From the NCBI GenBank assembly GCA_020847515.1, contig JADLBW010000040.1, positions 1 through 45,774 on the forward strand: a stretch of DNA of 45,774 nucleotides, written 5' to 3'. The translations under genes were made by a program, and so were the position numbers. Source of the stretch: Pirellulales bacterium. GTDB lineage: Bacteria; Planctomycetota; Planctomycetia; Pirellulales; Lacipirellulaceae. This document shows, in pieces, positions 29,104 through 37,724 of this stretch. Each line of letters starts with the position of its first letter. Within the stretch, counting starts at the first letter, position 1. The notes beneath the pieces were generated by a model. It searched no databases. It was not told the DNA's origin and saw only the letters and a list, made by a program, of their open reading frames with translations.

Positions 29104-29460
29104 CCCGCGCCATTGATCGGCGGCCCGCTAATGAACCGTCGAACCACAAAGACATAAATCAAAAACAACACCTGCCAGCAGCAAGCAAATGAACAGCAAC
29201 CCGCGAATCACGCGCTCGACGCGCGAATGAACGGCTCGCCGCTTGGCAGCGATGCCCGCCAGGATTTGGCCGAAGGCCAAACTAAACGTAGCTTAGGGCA
29301 TCGCCCTAGGAACCGGTTCGCCCAACACCGACCCAACACCCCCTTTGGCTGAAAGCCAAATTCACCCCCTTGATGATCTCGACCACGGCCGACCGGTAAA
29401 CCCGCGAATTCCGCCGGCCGTCTGTGCCCTTCGTCCGCCTCCGCGGTGAATAATTCCCCC
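29104..29460. other. Gene-free region with stem-loop elements
   Basis: No gene is seen in these 357 bases. A CGCGAAT-type repeat copy (29202-29230) and two similar hairpins (29249-29305 and 29344-29360) fill much of it. Confidence 0.5.
29249..29360. repeat. Nested and paired stem-loops
   Basis: GCGATGCCC (29249) can pair with GGGCATCGC (29297), enclosing a perfect hairpin TTTGGCC-GAA-GGCCAAA (29265-29281). A sister hairpin TTTGGCT-GAA-AGCCAAA lies at 29344-29360. The shared shape suggests a REP-like element or a structured RNA. Confidence 0.6.
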
Positions 29461-29748
29461 ATGGACCCTAACCAAGAGCTCTGTCTCTGCTTCCACGTCA
29501 CTCGGCGGAAGGTGGAGAACTTCATTCGCATCGAAAAACCGCGCCGCGTGGGCCAACTTGCCGAATGTTATGGCGCGGGAACCGGCTGCGGCTGGTGCCG
29601 GCCGTTTTTGAAGCGGCTCTTCGAGGCCGCCCAGCGGCACGAGCAGGCCGATCTGCCGTCCGCCGTCGACTACGCGCGTGGTAGAACCGACTACGTCCGC
29701 GAAGGTCATGGCACGCCCCCGCCCGGCGCGACCCCCGTCGGCCAGTGA
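29461..29748 (+). CDS. BFD-like [2Fe-2S]-binding protein
   Basis: The 95-residue product has a BFD/bacterioferritin-associated-ferredoxin-like domain. A CxC pair (LCLCFHVTRRKVENFI) and a CxxC pair (GAGTGCGWCRPFLKRLF) give the four cysteine ligands for a [2Fe-2S] cluster, and the VGQLAE segment lies between them. After about residue 62 the tail is polar and probably flexible. Such domains move electrons or assist iron release or assembly; the partner is unknown here. I use the ATG at 29461; an in-frame GTG five codons upstream is possible. It stands alone. Confidence 0.85.
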   Translation: MDPNQELCLCFHVTRRKVENFIRIEKPRRVGQLAECYGAGTGCGWCRPFLKRLFEAAQRHEQADLPSAVDYARGRTDYVREGHGTPPPGATPVGQ

Positions 29749-30198
29749 AGCCGCCACCCAGTCCACTACGGGCGCCGATATCTCTCAGACCAGACGCCTG
29801 ATGTTGCATGTCTTCCTCCGCCCGCTGGTCAGCGATCGAGCGGGCCGGCATGTCGCCGCCCAGCGAACCGCTCTCTGCTAATCGATTGCCACATGCCGCA
29901 ATCGAACTTCGGACAATGGAACGCCACTTGCTACGTCGATAATTCCCCAGGGGCGGTCGAAACCGCGCCGGGGGCCTGGAGCGGCTAACGTTCGCCGTGG
30001 ACGAAGCGGTGAGAGAGGCTGCCCGCACGTCGTTTAACGCTGTAAGGGAGCCTCGCTCCCGACAATAGGCGTCGGGCGGGATTTGCTTGCCGCTGGCACA
30101 GCGGCGTGCTATAAGCGCAACAGAGGCCGGCGAACAATACCCGCGCCGGTGGAACCGTGGGAACGCAATTTAGAGCAGAGGCGGCGCGGCCGGCAGCA
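29749..30198. other. Intergenic region, nothing recognised
   Basis: These 450 bases between the BFD-like and FHA genes contain no frame with convincing protein composition. I see no repeat or terminator of note. Confidence 0.4.
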
Positions 30199-30879
30199 AT
30201 GACTCGGGTCACACTTCGTGTGCTGGACGGCGCCGATCGCGGGCAGGTGTACGAAGACCTCGAACCGCCGGTGACCATCGGCCGTGAGGAAGGCAACTCG
30301 GTTCAGCTTAACGACGAACGGATCAGCCGGTTCCACCTCAAGATTCAGGAGGATCAAGGCAAGCTCGTCCTCACCGATCTGGAAAGCACCAACGGTACCC
30401 GCGTCAATGGCGAGGACACCCAGCTCCGCATCCTCCGTTTCGGCGACGTGATCTCGCTGGGCCGCTCGGTGCTGCTGTTCGGCACCCGCGACCAGATCGC
30501 CCACCGCCTGGAAGAGCTTCGCAACGACGGCATTGCGGAAACCAACGAAATGATGGTCGAGGAGCTCGCCAAGCGGGTCGACTCGAAGTCGCTCAGCTTC
30601 GAACTCCACCTGGGGGCGTCGGAAGACCTCCAGAGCACGCTTCACATCCCCCTGCCCCCCGAACTGCCAAGCAAGCTCACCCCGGGGCAGGCGGCCGCCG
30701 TATCGGAGATCCTCGAATACCTCCACCTGCGGACCCGGCAGTTGGTGCAGTCGGCCGATATCGACGAAGAACGCGCTAAGGTCAGCATCCCGCTGATGAA
30801 CTGGCAAGAACTGCTGGAAATGCAGTCTCAGCTTGCCGAATACCTGCGGCACATCGTCGGCGACCCGGAGTGGTCCTGA
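30199..30879 (+). CDS. FHA-domain protein
   Basis: The 226-residue cytoplasmic protein carries an N-terminal forkhead-associated domain (about 5-100) that binds phosphothreonine peptides. The conserved residues are visible: Gly-Arg in VTIGREEGNSVQL, the SRFH motif in DERISRFHLKI, and the Asn-Gly turn in LESTNGTRVNG. The remaining part (about 100-226) is helical (IAHRLEELRNDGIAETNEMM; LLEMQSQLAEYLRHIV) and of unknown function. I use the ATG at 30199; the frame continues upstream to a GTG at 30157. No Ser/Thr kinase is adjacent, so the partner is unknown. Confidence 0.9.
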   Translation: MTRVTLRVLDGADRGQVYEDLEPPVTIGREEGNSVQLNDERISRFHLKIQEDQGKLVLTDLESTNGTRVNGEDTQLRILRFGDVISLGRSVLLFGTRDQIAHRLEELRNDGIAETNEMMVEELAKRVDSKSLSFELHLGASEDLQSTLHIPLPPELPSKLTPGQAAAVSEILEYLHLRTRQLVQSADIDEERAKVSIPLMNWQELLEMQSQLAEYLRHIVGDPEWS

Positions 30880-31282
30880 CCCGCCGCGCCCCCGCTCCAT
30901 TCCCCCGCAGCCGCGGCTCAAGACGCCGCCGGGGCGCCCGCATATCCCGCTTAAGCCGCGTAATCGTTGCCGGCAGTCGTCCCGGTCAGCTATCTTGAGG
31001 CTGCAAATTTTCTTGACATTGCCTCCGGCAAAATCGAAGATAGGCAAGGGCTGCGGGTTTGCCGCGGCGCCTGTTTCTTCACGACGGCCTTGCACGGTGC
31101 TGCTAATCCTCTGACCCGCTTCTGGCCCGTCGCTCTCCCTGCTCGCTTAAGTTGGCCGCTTGTTCGTTCCCGCACGGCCCGTCTGGACGGCCCTCCTCTT
31201 TGGGCGGCGTAGTAGCGCTAGGCCTTAGCGGCGTTGGTTCGTTTGCGGCTTACACCGTAGAACTGCTCCTTGAGGTGCTGCT
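30880..31282. other. Intergenic region before the haloperoxidase-like gene
   Basis: No gene is seen in these 403 bases. A consensus -35 box TTGACA lies at 31013, but the matching -10 (GAAGAT at 31036) is weak. CTATCTT (30990) and AAGATAG (31038) form an inverted repeat around it that could be a regulator site. Confidence 0.35.
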
Positions 31283-32755
31283 TTGAATCTCTCTCGACGT
31301 CCCGCCGGCCTGCGTTGGCTGGCCATTGCCGCCGCCATAGCGATCGCGTCCCCCTCGCGGGCCGACCTTGTCCTCGACTGGAACGCCACGCTGCGAAGCG
31401 TAATGCAGCAAAATGGAACCGGGCCGACGCCCAAGGCCGATCCAGGCTGGTCGACCCGTTCGATCGCGATGATGAATACCGCGATTTACGACGCATTCCA
31501 AGCCAAGCGCCGAACCCATCGCCCCTGGCTGATCGACGCCCATGCCGGCGACGACACCTCCCTGGACGCCGCCGTGAACCAGGCGGCCTACGAGATTCTC
31601 TCCCATTGCTACCCCAGCGAAGCGTCGTTGGTCGAAAGCGACTACAACGCCCGCATGACGACGATTCCCGACGGCCTCGCGAAGACCAACGGCATCGCGC
31701 TGGGCTCGCTGATCGCCAATGCCTGCGTCGTACAGCGGACCAGCGACGGCGCCTCGACGTCGGTGGCCTACACGCCGCTGGCGGGCCCCGGCAGATGGCA
31801 GCCCGATCCTTATCATCCGGGGCAGAACGCCTGGGGCCCTGAGTGGGGCGCGGTCGCCACCTTCGGCATCCCCAGCACGACCATGGCCCTGGCGGCGATT
31901 CCTGCGCCCCCCGCCCTTACCAGTCAGCAATACGCCGACGCCTATAACCAGGTGAAGGACTACGGCGCGGTCGACAGCCCTTCCCGCACGGCGGAGCAAA
32001 CCGAGATCGGCCTGTTCTGGGCCTACGACCGGGCCAGCATGGGACCTCCGCCGGTGTTGTTCATGCGCCATCTCGCCGAAATCGCCGCGCAAGCCGGCAA
32101 TACGGCGGCCGACAATGCGCGGCTGTTCGCCCTGGCCTCGGTCGCCCAGGCCGACGCAGCCATCGCCTCGTGGGACGCCAAGTTCCAATACAATTTCTGG
32201 CGCCCCGTCGGCGCTATTCAAGACGGGGACGCTGACGGCAATCCGCTGACCGTCGGCGATTCCGACTGGCGGCCTCTGGGCGCTCCGGGTAGCGATTCGA
32301 GCTCCGTCGACGACGACTTCACCCCGCCGTTCCCGTCGTGGACTTCCGGTCACGCGACCATGGGGGGCGCGATCTTCAAGTCCCTGGAATTGTTCTACGG
32401 CACGAATTCATTTGACGAAATCGACGGCGCGGCCGGCAACGACTTCACCTACGTCCTGACCTCCGAAGAGGCCGGCGGCGGCGGGCCCCGCGAGTTCTCG
32501 TCCTTCACCCAAGTCGCTGACTTGGCGCCGGGCATGGAGGACTCGCCCGAGGGCGAGAACGGCATGAGCCGCGTCTACCTGGGCGTCCACTGGCTCTTCG
32601 ATCAGCGCGACGGCATCGCGCTGGGGCACAACATCGCCCAGTACGTCGCCAGCAACTACTTCCAAGCGGCGCCGGAACCCACTTCGATCGCGCTGGCCGC
32701 CGCGGGGATGCTGGCTGCTCTGAGCAGAAGAAGGCCCGGCCGATACTCAAATTAA
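31283..32755 (+). CDS. Vanadium-haloperoxidase-like PEP-CTERM protein
   Basis: This 490-residue exported protein belongs to the vanadium-dependent haloperoxidase/PAP2 phosphatase superfamily. The three superfamily motifs are present: KFQYNFWRPVGAI (Lys and Arg-Pro), PSWTSGHAT (SGH) and SRVYLGVHW (Arg and His). A signal peptide (LRWLAIAAAIAIASPSRA) precedes them, and a PEP-CTERM tail (APEPTSIALAAAGMLAAL then SRRR) ends it, so it is sorted to the surface by an exosortase. Such proteins can oxidise halides with hydrogen peroxide or hydrolyse phosphate esters; sequence alone does not decide which. The start codon is TTG (31283) with GAGG 7 bases upstream. Confidence 0.88.
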   Translation: MNLSRRPAGLRWLAIAAAIAIASPSRADLVLDWNATLRSVMQQNGTGPTPKADPGWSTRSIAMMNTAIYDAFQAKRRTHRPWLIDAHAGDDTSLDAAVNQAAYEILSHCYPSEASLVESDYNARMTTIPDGLAKTNGIALGSLIANACVVQRTSDGASTSVAYTPLAGPGRWQPDPYHPGQNAWGPEWGAVATFGIPSTTMALAAIPAPPALTSQQYADAYNQVKDYGAVDSPSRTAEQTEIGLFWAYDRASMGPPPVLFMRHLAEIAAQAGNTAADNARLFALASVAQADAAIASWDAKFQYNFWRPVGAIQDGDADGNPLTVGDSDWRPLGAPGSDSSSVDDDFTPPFPSWTSGHATMGGAIFKSLELFYGTNSFDEIDGAAGNDFTYVLTSEEAGGGGPREFSSFTQVADLAPGMEDSPEGENGMSRVYLGVHWLFDQRDGIALGHNIAQYVASNYFQAAPEPTSIALAAAGMLAALSRRRPGRYSN

Positions 32756-33150
32756 AAGCATTCGCCGATCGCGGCGAGCTGTCGCCGAAGCTCAACTCGA
32801 GTAGACGAATTCATACCTAGCAGTCGGACGGTAACGCGTCCGGTCGGCGTGATGCCGACGACGCGGCCTTGGTCAAAACGAAAGTGCTCTTCCCACTGCT
32901 GCGATCGGGGGCTGAATAAGGAAACCGGCGATGCGGCGCCCGCTTCCAGGCTCGTTAGATTTGGCCCATTGTTTAGATTGCATCGACTGCACGCCCAACA
33001 AAGATTACCGATATCATTGCTGCCGCCGTGTTGCTGCGCAATAACGTGGTCGATATGAAACGGCCATTCATCCGCCTGCTCAGGCAGACGGCAATACCCG
33101 CAGCGGCCGCCCGCCCGCTGACGCACTTCTTCGCGCTGGGCTGTCGACAT
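32752..33150 (-). CDS. HNH endonuclease
   Basis: This 132-residue protein has a zinc-supported HNH nuclease domain: CGYC (Cys17, Cys20), the catalytic HIDHVI (His32, His35), NDIGNLCWACSRCN with the second Cys pair (Cys54, Cys57) and Asn58. The C-terminal half (SPRSQQWEEHFRFDQGRV, then a small strand-rich part) is typical of the short stand-alone HNH genes found in cyanobacteria and planctomycetes. The ATG overlaps the TAA of the preceding frame (TAATG), so the two form an operon; that upstream partner has a nonsense codon here. The 3' end overlaps the haloperoxidase-like gene by 4 bases. Confidence 0.9.
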   Translation of the reverse strand: MSTAQREEVRQRAGGRCGYCRLPEQADEWPFHIDHVIAQQHGGSNDIGNLCWACSRCNLNNGPNLTSLEAGAASPVSLFSPRSQQWEEHFRFDQGRVVGITPTGRVTVRLLGMNSSTRVELRRQLAAIGECF

Positions 33151-33413
33151 TACCGACTCTCGGCGTCTTGCGCGATAACGCGGCGAGCTTTCACTTTGAG
33201 CACTGATATTAGATCGCCGGCGTCGACGTAGACTCGATACTCGTCGCGCTCTTCGTCCGTGAGTTCGCCTTCATTGGCCTTCCGACCAAGTTCCGCAACG
33301 CGTTCTACTGCTGCGTTGTCCGGCCTAAGCTGAAGAATCGCGTGCGCCGCCTAGGGACTCAACGTGGCGACCATCGGATCGAAGTATCGGTCGAGGAATT
33401 CGGCTGTTGGCAT
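33150..33413 (-). pseudogene. Partner of the HNH gene, interrupted by a TAG codon
   Basis: Reading from the ATG at 33413 gives MPTAEFLDRYFDPMVATLSP and then TAG (33353-33351). Directly after it, in the same frame, come AAHAILQLRPDN and ELGRKANEGELTDEERDEYR, then a stretch to the TAA that overlaps the HNH start. The whole would be 87 codons without the TAG. The coherent acidic-helical text on both sides, including the EGELTDEERDEY element I associate with small proteins preceding HNH nucleases in this kind of pair, argues that this is one gene with a single nonsense change. It is too short for most gene callers. Confidence 0.72.
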
Positions 33414-33613
33414 GGAGTTCAGTATAGCAGAGGCGCTTTATGCACGGAGGAAAGGAAATGCCGTAGAGATAAACTCCTCCTGCGCCGTCGACTGAACCGT
33501 TGGCAATCTGGTTGCAGCCGGCGGCTTTCGGGTGGTCGCCACTTCAGACGCGTCCTCCCTTCGCTACAATGCTAGCGTCTCAAATTCGTACCTGAGAATG
33601 CAGGAGGCACGTC

Positions 33614-36600
33614 TTGTCCGCTCCGCCGTTTGTTCATCTCCACTGCCATAGCCACTACAGCCTGTTGGACGGCGCCAGCCCTATTAAGGGCTTGGTGGCC
33701 CGCGCCAAAGAGCTGGGGATGAACGCCCTGGCGCTCACCGACCACGGCAACCTCTACGGCTCGCTCGAGTTCTATAAGGCCTGCAAAGAGGCCGGCATCA
33801 ATCCCGTCTTGGGCTACGAAGCCTACGTCGCCCCGGGGAGCCGCTTCGACAAAAGCGGCGCCGCCAGCAGCAAAGAGGCCACCTACCACCTGACGCTCCT
33901 GGCGCAGAACGCCACAGGTTTTCGCAACCTCGTAAAGATGGCCAGCCGGGCGTTCCTCGAGGGCTTCTATCACAAGCCCCGCATCGACCGCGCGCTGCTG
34001 GAAGAGTTCAACGAAGGCATCATCTGCCTCAGCGGGTGCGTCAGCGGCGAGTTCAGCCGCGCCCTGCTGGCCGCCAGTCCCGGCTTCAACAAAGGCGGCG
34101 ATGGCGCCAGCCCCAACGCCGCCGCCGGCGCGCCGCACCTCGAAGAGCAAATCGAAAGGGCCCGCCAGGTCGCCGCCTGGTTCCACAGCATCTTCGGCAA
34201 CCGCTACTTTATCGAGATCCAGGACAACGGCCTGGAGATCCAGCGGCTCGCGAAAGACGCCGCCCTGGAAGTCGCCGCCCACATGGGCCTGCCGGTGGTC
34301 GCCACCAGCGACGCCCACTACGTCCGCCAGGAAGACGCCGTCGCTCAGGACGTGCTCTTGTGCATCAACACCGGCAAGTTCCGCACCGACGCCAACCGCA
34401 TGCGGATGGAAGGCGACCAGTTCTTCCTCCGCAGTCCTGAGGAGATGTTCGCCGCCCTGCCGAACCACCAGGAGGCTCTTCGCCGTTCGCAGGAGATCGC
34501 CGACTCGGTCGACATCGACCTCCAGCTCGGCAAGCGGCACTTTCCGACTTTCGTCGTCCCTGAGCAGCTTGCGCCGCCCGACTACCTCCGCCAGCTCTGC
34601 GTCCAAGGGCTGAAGGAACGTTACGCCCACAGCCCGCAGCGCTGGGAGGGCGACGACCTTTCGCAAGAGGTCTACGACCGCCTCAACCGCGAACTGGGGG
34701 TCATCGCCAGGCTCGGCTTCTGCGACTACTTCCTCATCGTCTGGGACTTTGTCCGCTTCGCCGTCGAGAGCAACATCCCCTGCACCGCCAGAGGCTCCGG
34801 CGTCGGCTCGCTCGTCTGCTACGCCTTGCGGCTCAGCCACGTCTGTCCGCTGCAGTACGACTTGCTGTTCGAGCGGTTCCTCGACGAGAACCGGCTCGAA
34901 GCGCCCGATATCGACATCGACTTCTGCAAGGATCGCCGCGGCGAAGTCCTCGAATACGTGAAGCGCAAGTACGGCGACGCCAACGTCGCCCAGATCGGCA
35001 CCTTCGGCACGCTCGCCGCCCGGGCGGCGATCCGCGACGTCGGCCGTACCCTCGGACTGCCGATCTTCCGCGTCGACCAGGTCGTCGCCATGGTGCCCGA
35101 GCAGCTCGGCATCACCATCAAGAAGGCCCTCGAAACCAGCGACGAACTGAAGCAGGCCTACGAGAAGGATCCCGAGGTCCGCGAGCTGATCGATCTGGCC
35201 CGTAAGATCGAGGGCCTCGCCCGCAACGTCGGCACGCACGCCGCCGCGGTGGTCATCGCTCCCAAGGCGGTCGATGAGTTCGTCCCGCTGCAAACCGTCA
35301 AGGGAAAGACCGAAGTCATCACCCAATGGGCGATGGGCGACGTCGAGACCGCCGGCCTCTTGAAGATGGACTTCCTCGGCCTGCGGAACCTCACGATCCT
35401 CGCCCGCAGCGTCGACCTCATCGAGAAGTCGCGCGGCGCATCAGTCGACCCCTACGCGTTTCCGCTCGACGACGCGGAAACCTTCGCCCTGCTCTGCCGC
35501 GGCGAAACCAAGGGCATCTTCCAGCTCGAAAGCGGCGGCATCCGCGACCTGCTGCAGCGGATGAAGCCCGACCACTTCCGCGACATTATCGCCACCAACG
35601 CCCTCTATCGCCCCGGGCCGCTCGAAGGGGGCATGGTCGATCAGTACATCGAGGTGAAGCACGGCCGCAAGCCGGCCGAGTATCCACACCCGGTCACCGA
35701 AGAAATCCTCGCCGAGACCCACGGCGTGATGGTGTACCAGGAACAAGTCATGCGGATGCTCAATCGTCTGGGCGGCATCCAGCTCTCTAATGCCTACACC
35801 TGTATCAAGGCGATCAGCAAGAAGAAGCTGCCGATCATCGCCAAGTACCGCGAGGAGTTCATCGAGGGCTCCAAGTCGCTCGGGCTGGACGGCAAGAAGG
35901 CCGAAGAGTTGTTCGGCATGATCGAAAAGTTCGCCGGCTACGGCTTCAACAAGAGCCACTCGACCGCCTACGCCCTGATCGCCTACATGACGGCGTATCT
36001 CAAGGCGCACTATCCCGTCGAGTTCATGGCGGCGCTCTTATCCTGCGACATCCCGGGCCGCAACTTCAAGAGCAAGGACTCGCTGGTCGAGCACCTGGAA
36101 GACTGCCGCCGGATGCAGATCGACGTGCTGCCGCCCGACGTGAACGCCTGCGACCCCGATTTCAAGGTCGAGGGCGGCAAGATCTACTTCGGCCTCAGTG
36201 CGATCAAGGCCTGCGGCGGCGCCGCGGCCGAGGCGATCGCGCAGGAACGCACGAAGAACGGGCCGTTCACGAGCATCTTCGACTTCTGCGAACGGGTCGA
36301 TCCGGCGCAGTGCAATCGGGCTGCAATCGAATCGCTCATCAAGGCCGGGGCCTTCGATTCGCTGGGCGGGCATCGCGCCGTATGCATGGCGGTGCTCGAC
36401 CGGGCGCTGCAATCCGGCGCCGCGGCGGCCGCCGATCGTCGTTCCGGCCAGAAGGGCCTCTTCGGCGAAGACGAGCAGGAGGCCGGCCAGACGGCCGTCG
36501 CCGCGTCGCTGCCCGACGTCCCTCGGTGGGCCGACAAAGAGCAGCTCGCCCAGGAGAAGGAAGTCCTCGGCTACTATCTCTCCAGTCATCCGCTCACCGA

Positions 36601-37252
36601 ATATGAGCAGACCTTCCGCACGTTCTGCACCGCCACGAGCAAGACGATCGGCGAGCTGCAGCATCGCGACGAAGTCCTCATGGGCGGCATGCTGGCGGCC
36701 ATCAAGTTCTCGCACACGAAGAACCCGCGCCCGGGCAGCGTACACACCAAGTACGCGATGTGGGACCTCGAGGACATGGACGGCATCGCCCGCACGATCA
36801 TGTGGCCCGAGCAGTTTGCCGAGTACGGGCGCCTGGTAGTCCCCGACGCGATTATCGCCATTCGCGGCAAAGTCGATCGCCGCCCCGGCGCCGAGGAGGT
36901 GAACCTCATCGTCGACGAGCTGATCCCGCTGGCCGACCTGGCCGAGCGCTACTCCAGCGGCGTGATCATTCGCGTGCGCGAGACCGAGCACGGCCAGCGC
37001 GGTCTGGAGCAACTCCGCGAGATCTTGCGCGGCTATCCCGGCAACAAGAGGCTCAAGCTGCGGCTCGACCTGGCCGCCGGCGGCCAGGTATGGCTCGATA
37101 GCAAGTGGCCGGGCCTCGATCTCAACCCCGAGCTGAAGTCCCGCGTGGAAGGCCTGCTCGGACCCGGGAGCATCGCGATTCAGGCCTCCCGCCCGCAAAC
37201 CCAAAACGGCAACGGCAACGGCCGCCGCCAACGCCAGGCTGTTCGCGCGTAG
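33614..37252 (+). CDS. dnaE: DNA polymerase III alpha subunit
   Basis: This is the replicative DNA polymerase catalytic subunit. The 1212-residue protein has an N-terminal PHP domain (VHLHCHSHYSLLDG at 7-20) and the C-family polymerase core with the catalytic Asp motif PDIDIDF at 431-437 and the palm-finger region (ARGSGVGSLVCYAL). The fingers and thumb region follows, and a C-terminal OB fold starts at about 1000. A clamp-binding motif QKGLF begins at residue 946, close to its position in E. coli. An insert of about 20 residues (FNKGGDGASPNAAAGAP) sits in the PHP domain. The start is TTG at 33614, supported by AGGAGG 6 bases before it. This is the intact, presumably main, dnaE. Confidence 0.97.
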   Translation: MSAPPFVHLHCHSHYSLLDGASPIKGLVARAKELGMNALALTDHGNLYGSLEFYKACKEAGINPVLGYEAYVAPGSRFDKSGAASSKEATYHLTLLAQNATGFRNLVKMASRAFLEGFYHKPRIDRALLEEFNEGIICLSGCVSGEFSRALLAASPGFNKGGDGASPNAAAGAPHLEEQIERARQVAAWFHSIFGNRYFIEIQDNGLEIQRLAKDAALEVAAHMGLPVVATSDAHYVRQEDAVAQDVLLCINTGKFRTDANRMRMEGDQFFLRSPEEMFAALPNHQEALRRSQEIADSVDIDLQLGKRHFPTFVVPEQLAPPDYLRQLCVQGLKERYAHSPQRWEGDDLSQEVYDRLNRELGVIARLGFCDYFLIVWDFVRFAVESNIPCTARGSGVGSLVCYALRLSHVCPLQYDLLFERFLDENRLEAPDIDIDFCKDRRGEVLEYVKRKYGDANVAQIGTFGTLAARAAIRDVGRTLGLPIFRVDQVVAMVPEQLGITIKKALETSDELKQAYEKDPEVRELIDLARKIEGLARNVGTHAAAVVIAPKAVDEFVPLQTVKGKTEVITQWAMGDVETAGLLKMDFLGLRNLTILARSVDLIEKSRGASVDPYAFPLDDAETFALLCRGETKGIFQLESGGIRDLLQRMKPDHFRDIIATNALYRPGPLEGGMVDQYIEVKHGRKPAEYPHPVTEEILAETHGVMVYQEQVMRMLNRLGGIQLSNAYTCIKAISKKKLPIIAKYREEFIEGSKSLGLDGKKAEELFGMIEKFAGYGFNKSHSTAYALIAYMTAYLKAHYPVEFMAALLSCDIPGRNFKSKDSLVEHLEDCRRMQIDVLPPDVNACDPDFKVEGGKIYFGLSAIKACGGAAAEAIAQERTKNGPFTSIFDFCERVDPAQCNRAAIESLIKAGAFDSLGGHRAVCMAVLDRALQSGAAAAADRRSGQKGLFGEDEQEAGQTAVAASLPDVPRWADKEQLAQEKEVLGYYLSSHPLTEYEQTFRTFCTATSKTIGELQHRDEVLMGGMLAAIKFSHTKNPRPGSVHTKYAMWDLEDMDGIARTIMWPEQFAEYGRLVVPDAIIAIRGKVDRRPGAEEVNLIVDELIPLADLAERYSSGVIIRVRETEHGQRGLEQLREILRGYPGNKRLKLRLDLAAGGQVWLDSKWPGLDLNPELKSRVEGLLGPGSIAIQASRPQTQNGNGNGRRQRQAVRA

Positions 37253-37285
37253 TAATATGAGGGCGCCGTTGGATACAATGAAAGA

Positions 37286-37414
37286 CTATTGATTCCTGCA
37301 CCGCTAAAGAACTTGTTGTGAATTTGGCTATCGGCAAGCGGCTATGGGCTAGCGGCCAGAATCAGGCCTTTTCTCTCTGGCCGTCGGCCGCTAGCCGATA
37401 GCCGACAGCCAGGC
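37286..37414. repeat. Dispersed 45-bp repeat and inverted heptamer arrays after dnaE
   Basis: Copy 2 of the 45-bp repeat (37286-37330) leads into five 7-base units (GGCTATC, GGCAAGC, GGCTATG, GGCTAGC, GGCCAGA; 37326-37360). After a 19-base gap come GCCGTCG, GCCGCTA, GCCGATA, GCCGACA and GCCAGGC (37380-37414), roughly the reverse complement of the first set. The two arrays can fold into one long imperfect hairpin between dnaE and the antitoxin gene. It may act as a terminator or mRNA end protector. Confidence 0.82.
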
Positions 37415-37484
37415 ACGGTACATTAGTCGCGCAGTTCTCGATAGGCATTCTGTAATTTCCAATTCGCATTTCCAATGCTTCGCC

Positions 37485-37724
37485 ATGATGATCGAAGGAT
37501 ATATCCATAACGGTCAGATCGTATTCGATCCGCCACTGGCGTTGCCCGATGGCGCCAAAGTAACCGTCTCGGTCGAGCCGGCGCCGAACGCAGCCGCCGC
37601 CGAAGGACAGTTTCCGACGCTTTATGAAAGACTGAAATCCGTGGTCGGCAAGATTGACGGACTGCCGGGGGATTTCGCAATCAACCACGACCACTACATC
37701 CATGGCCAGCCGAAGCGGCAATGA
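37485..37724 (+). CDS. AF2212/DUF104-like antitoxin
   Basis: This 79-residue protein has the short beta-hairpin start IEGYIHNGQIVFDPPLALPDGAKVTVSVEP, typical of the small antitoxins of the AF2212/PG0164 type that precede PIN-domain toxins. The tail (FPTLYERLKSVVGKIDGLPGDFAINHDHYIHG) is the usual toxin-binding part. Its stop overlaps the toxin start (ATGA, 37721-37724), indicating translational coupling. Two ATG codons in tandem (37485 and 37488) could both serve. The antitoxin is intact while its toxin carries a nonsense codon. Confidence 0.85.
   Translation: MMIEGYIHNGQIVFDPPLALPDGAKVTVSVEPAPNAAAAEGQFPTLYERLKSVVGKIDGLPGDFAINHDHYIHGQPKRQ

Noticed and set aside
33572-35326. 584-codon open frame antisense to dnaE
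   Set aside because: Shadow of dnaE, which has strong family motifs, a good ribosome-binding site and full length on the plus strand.
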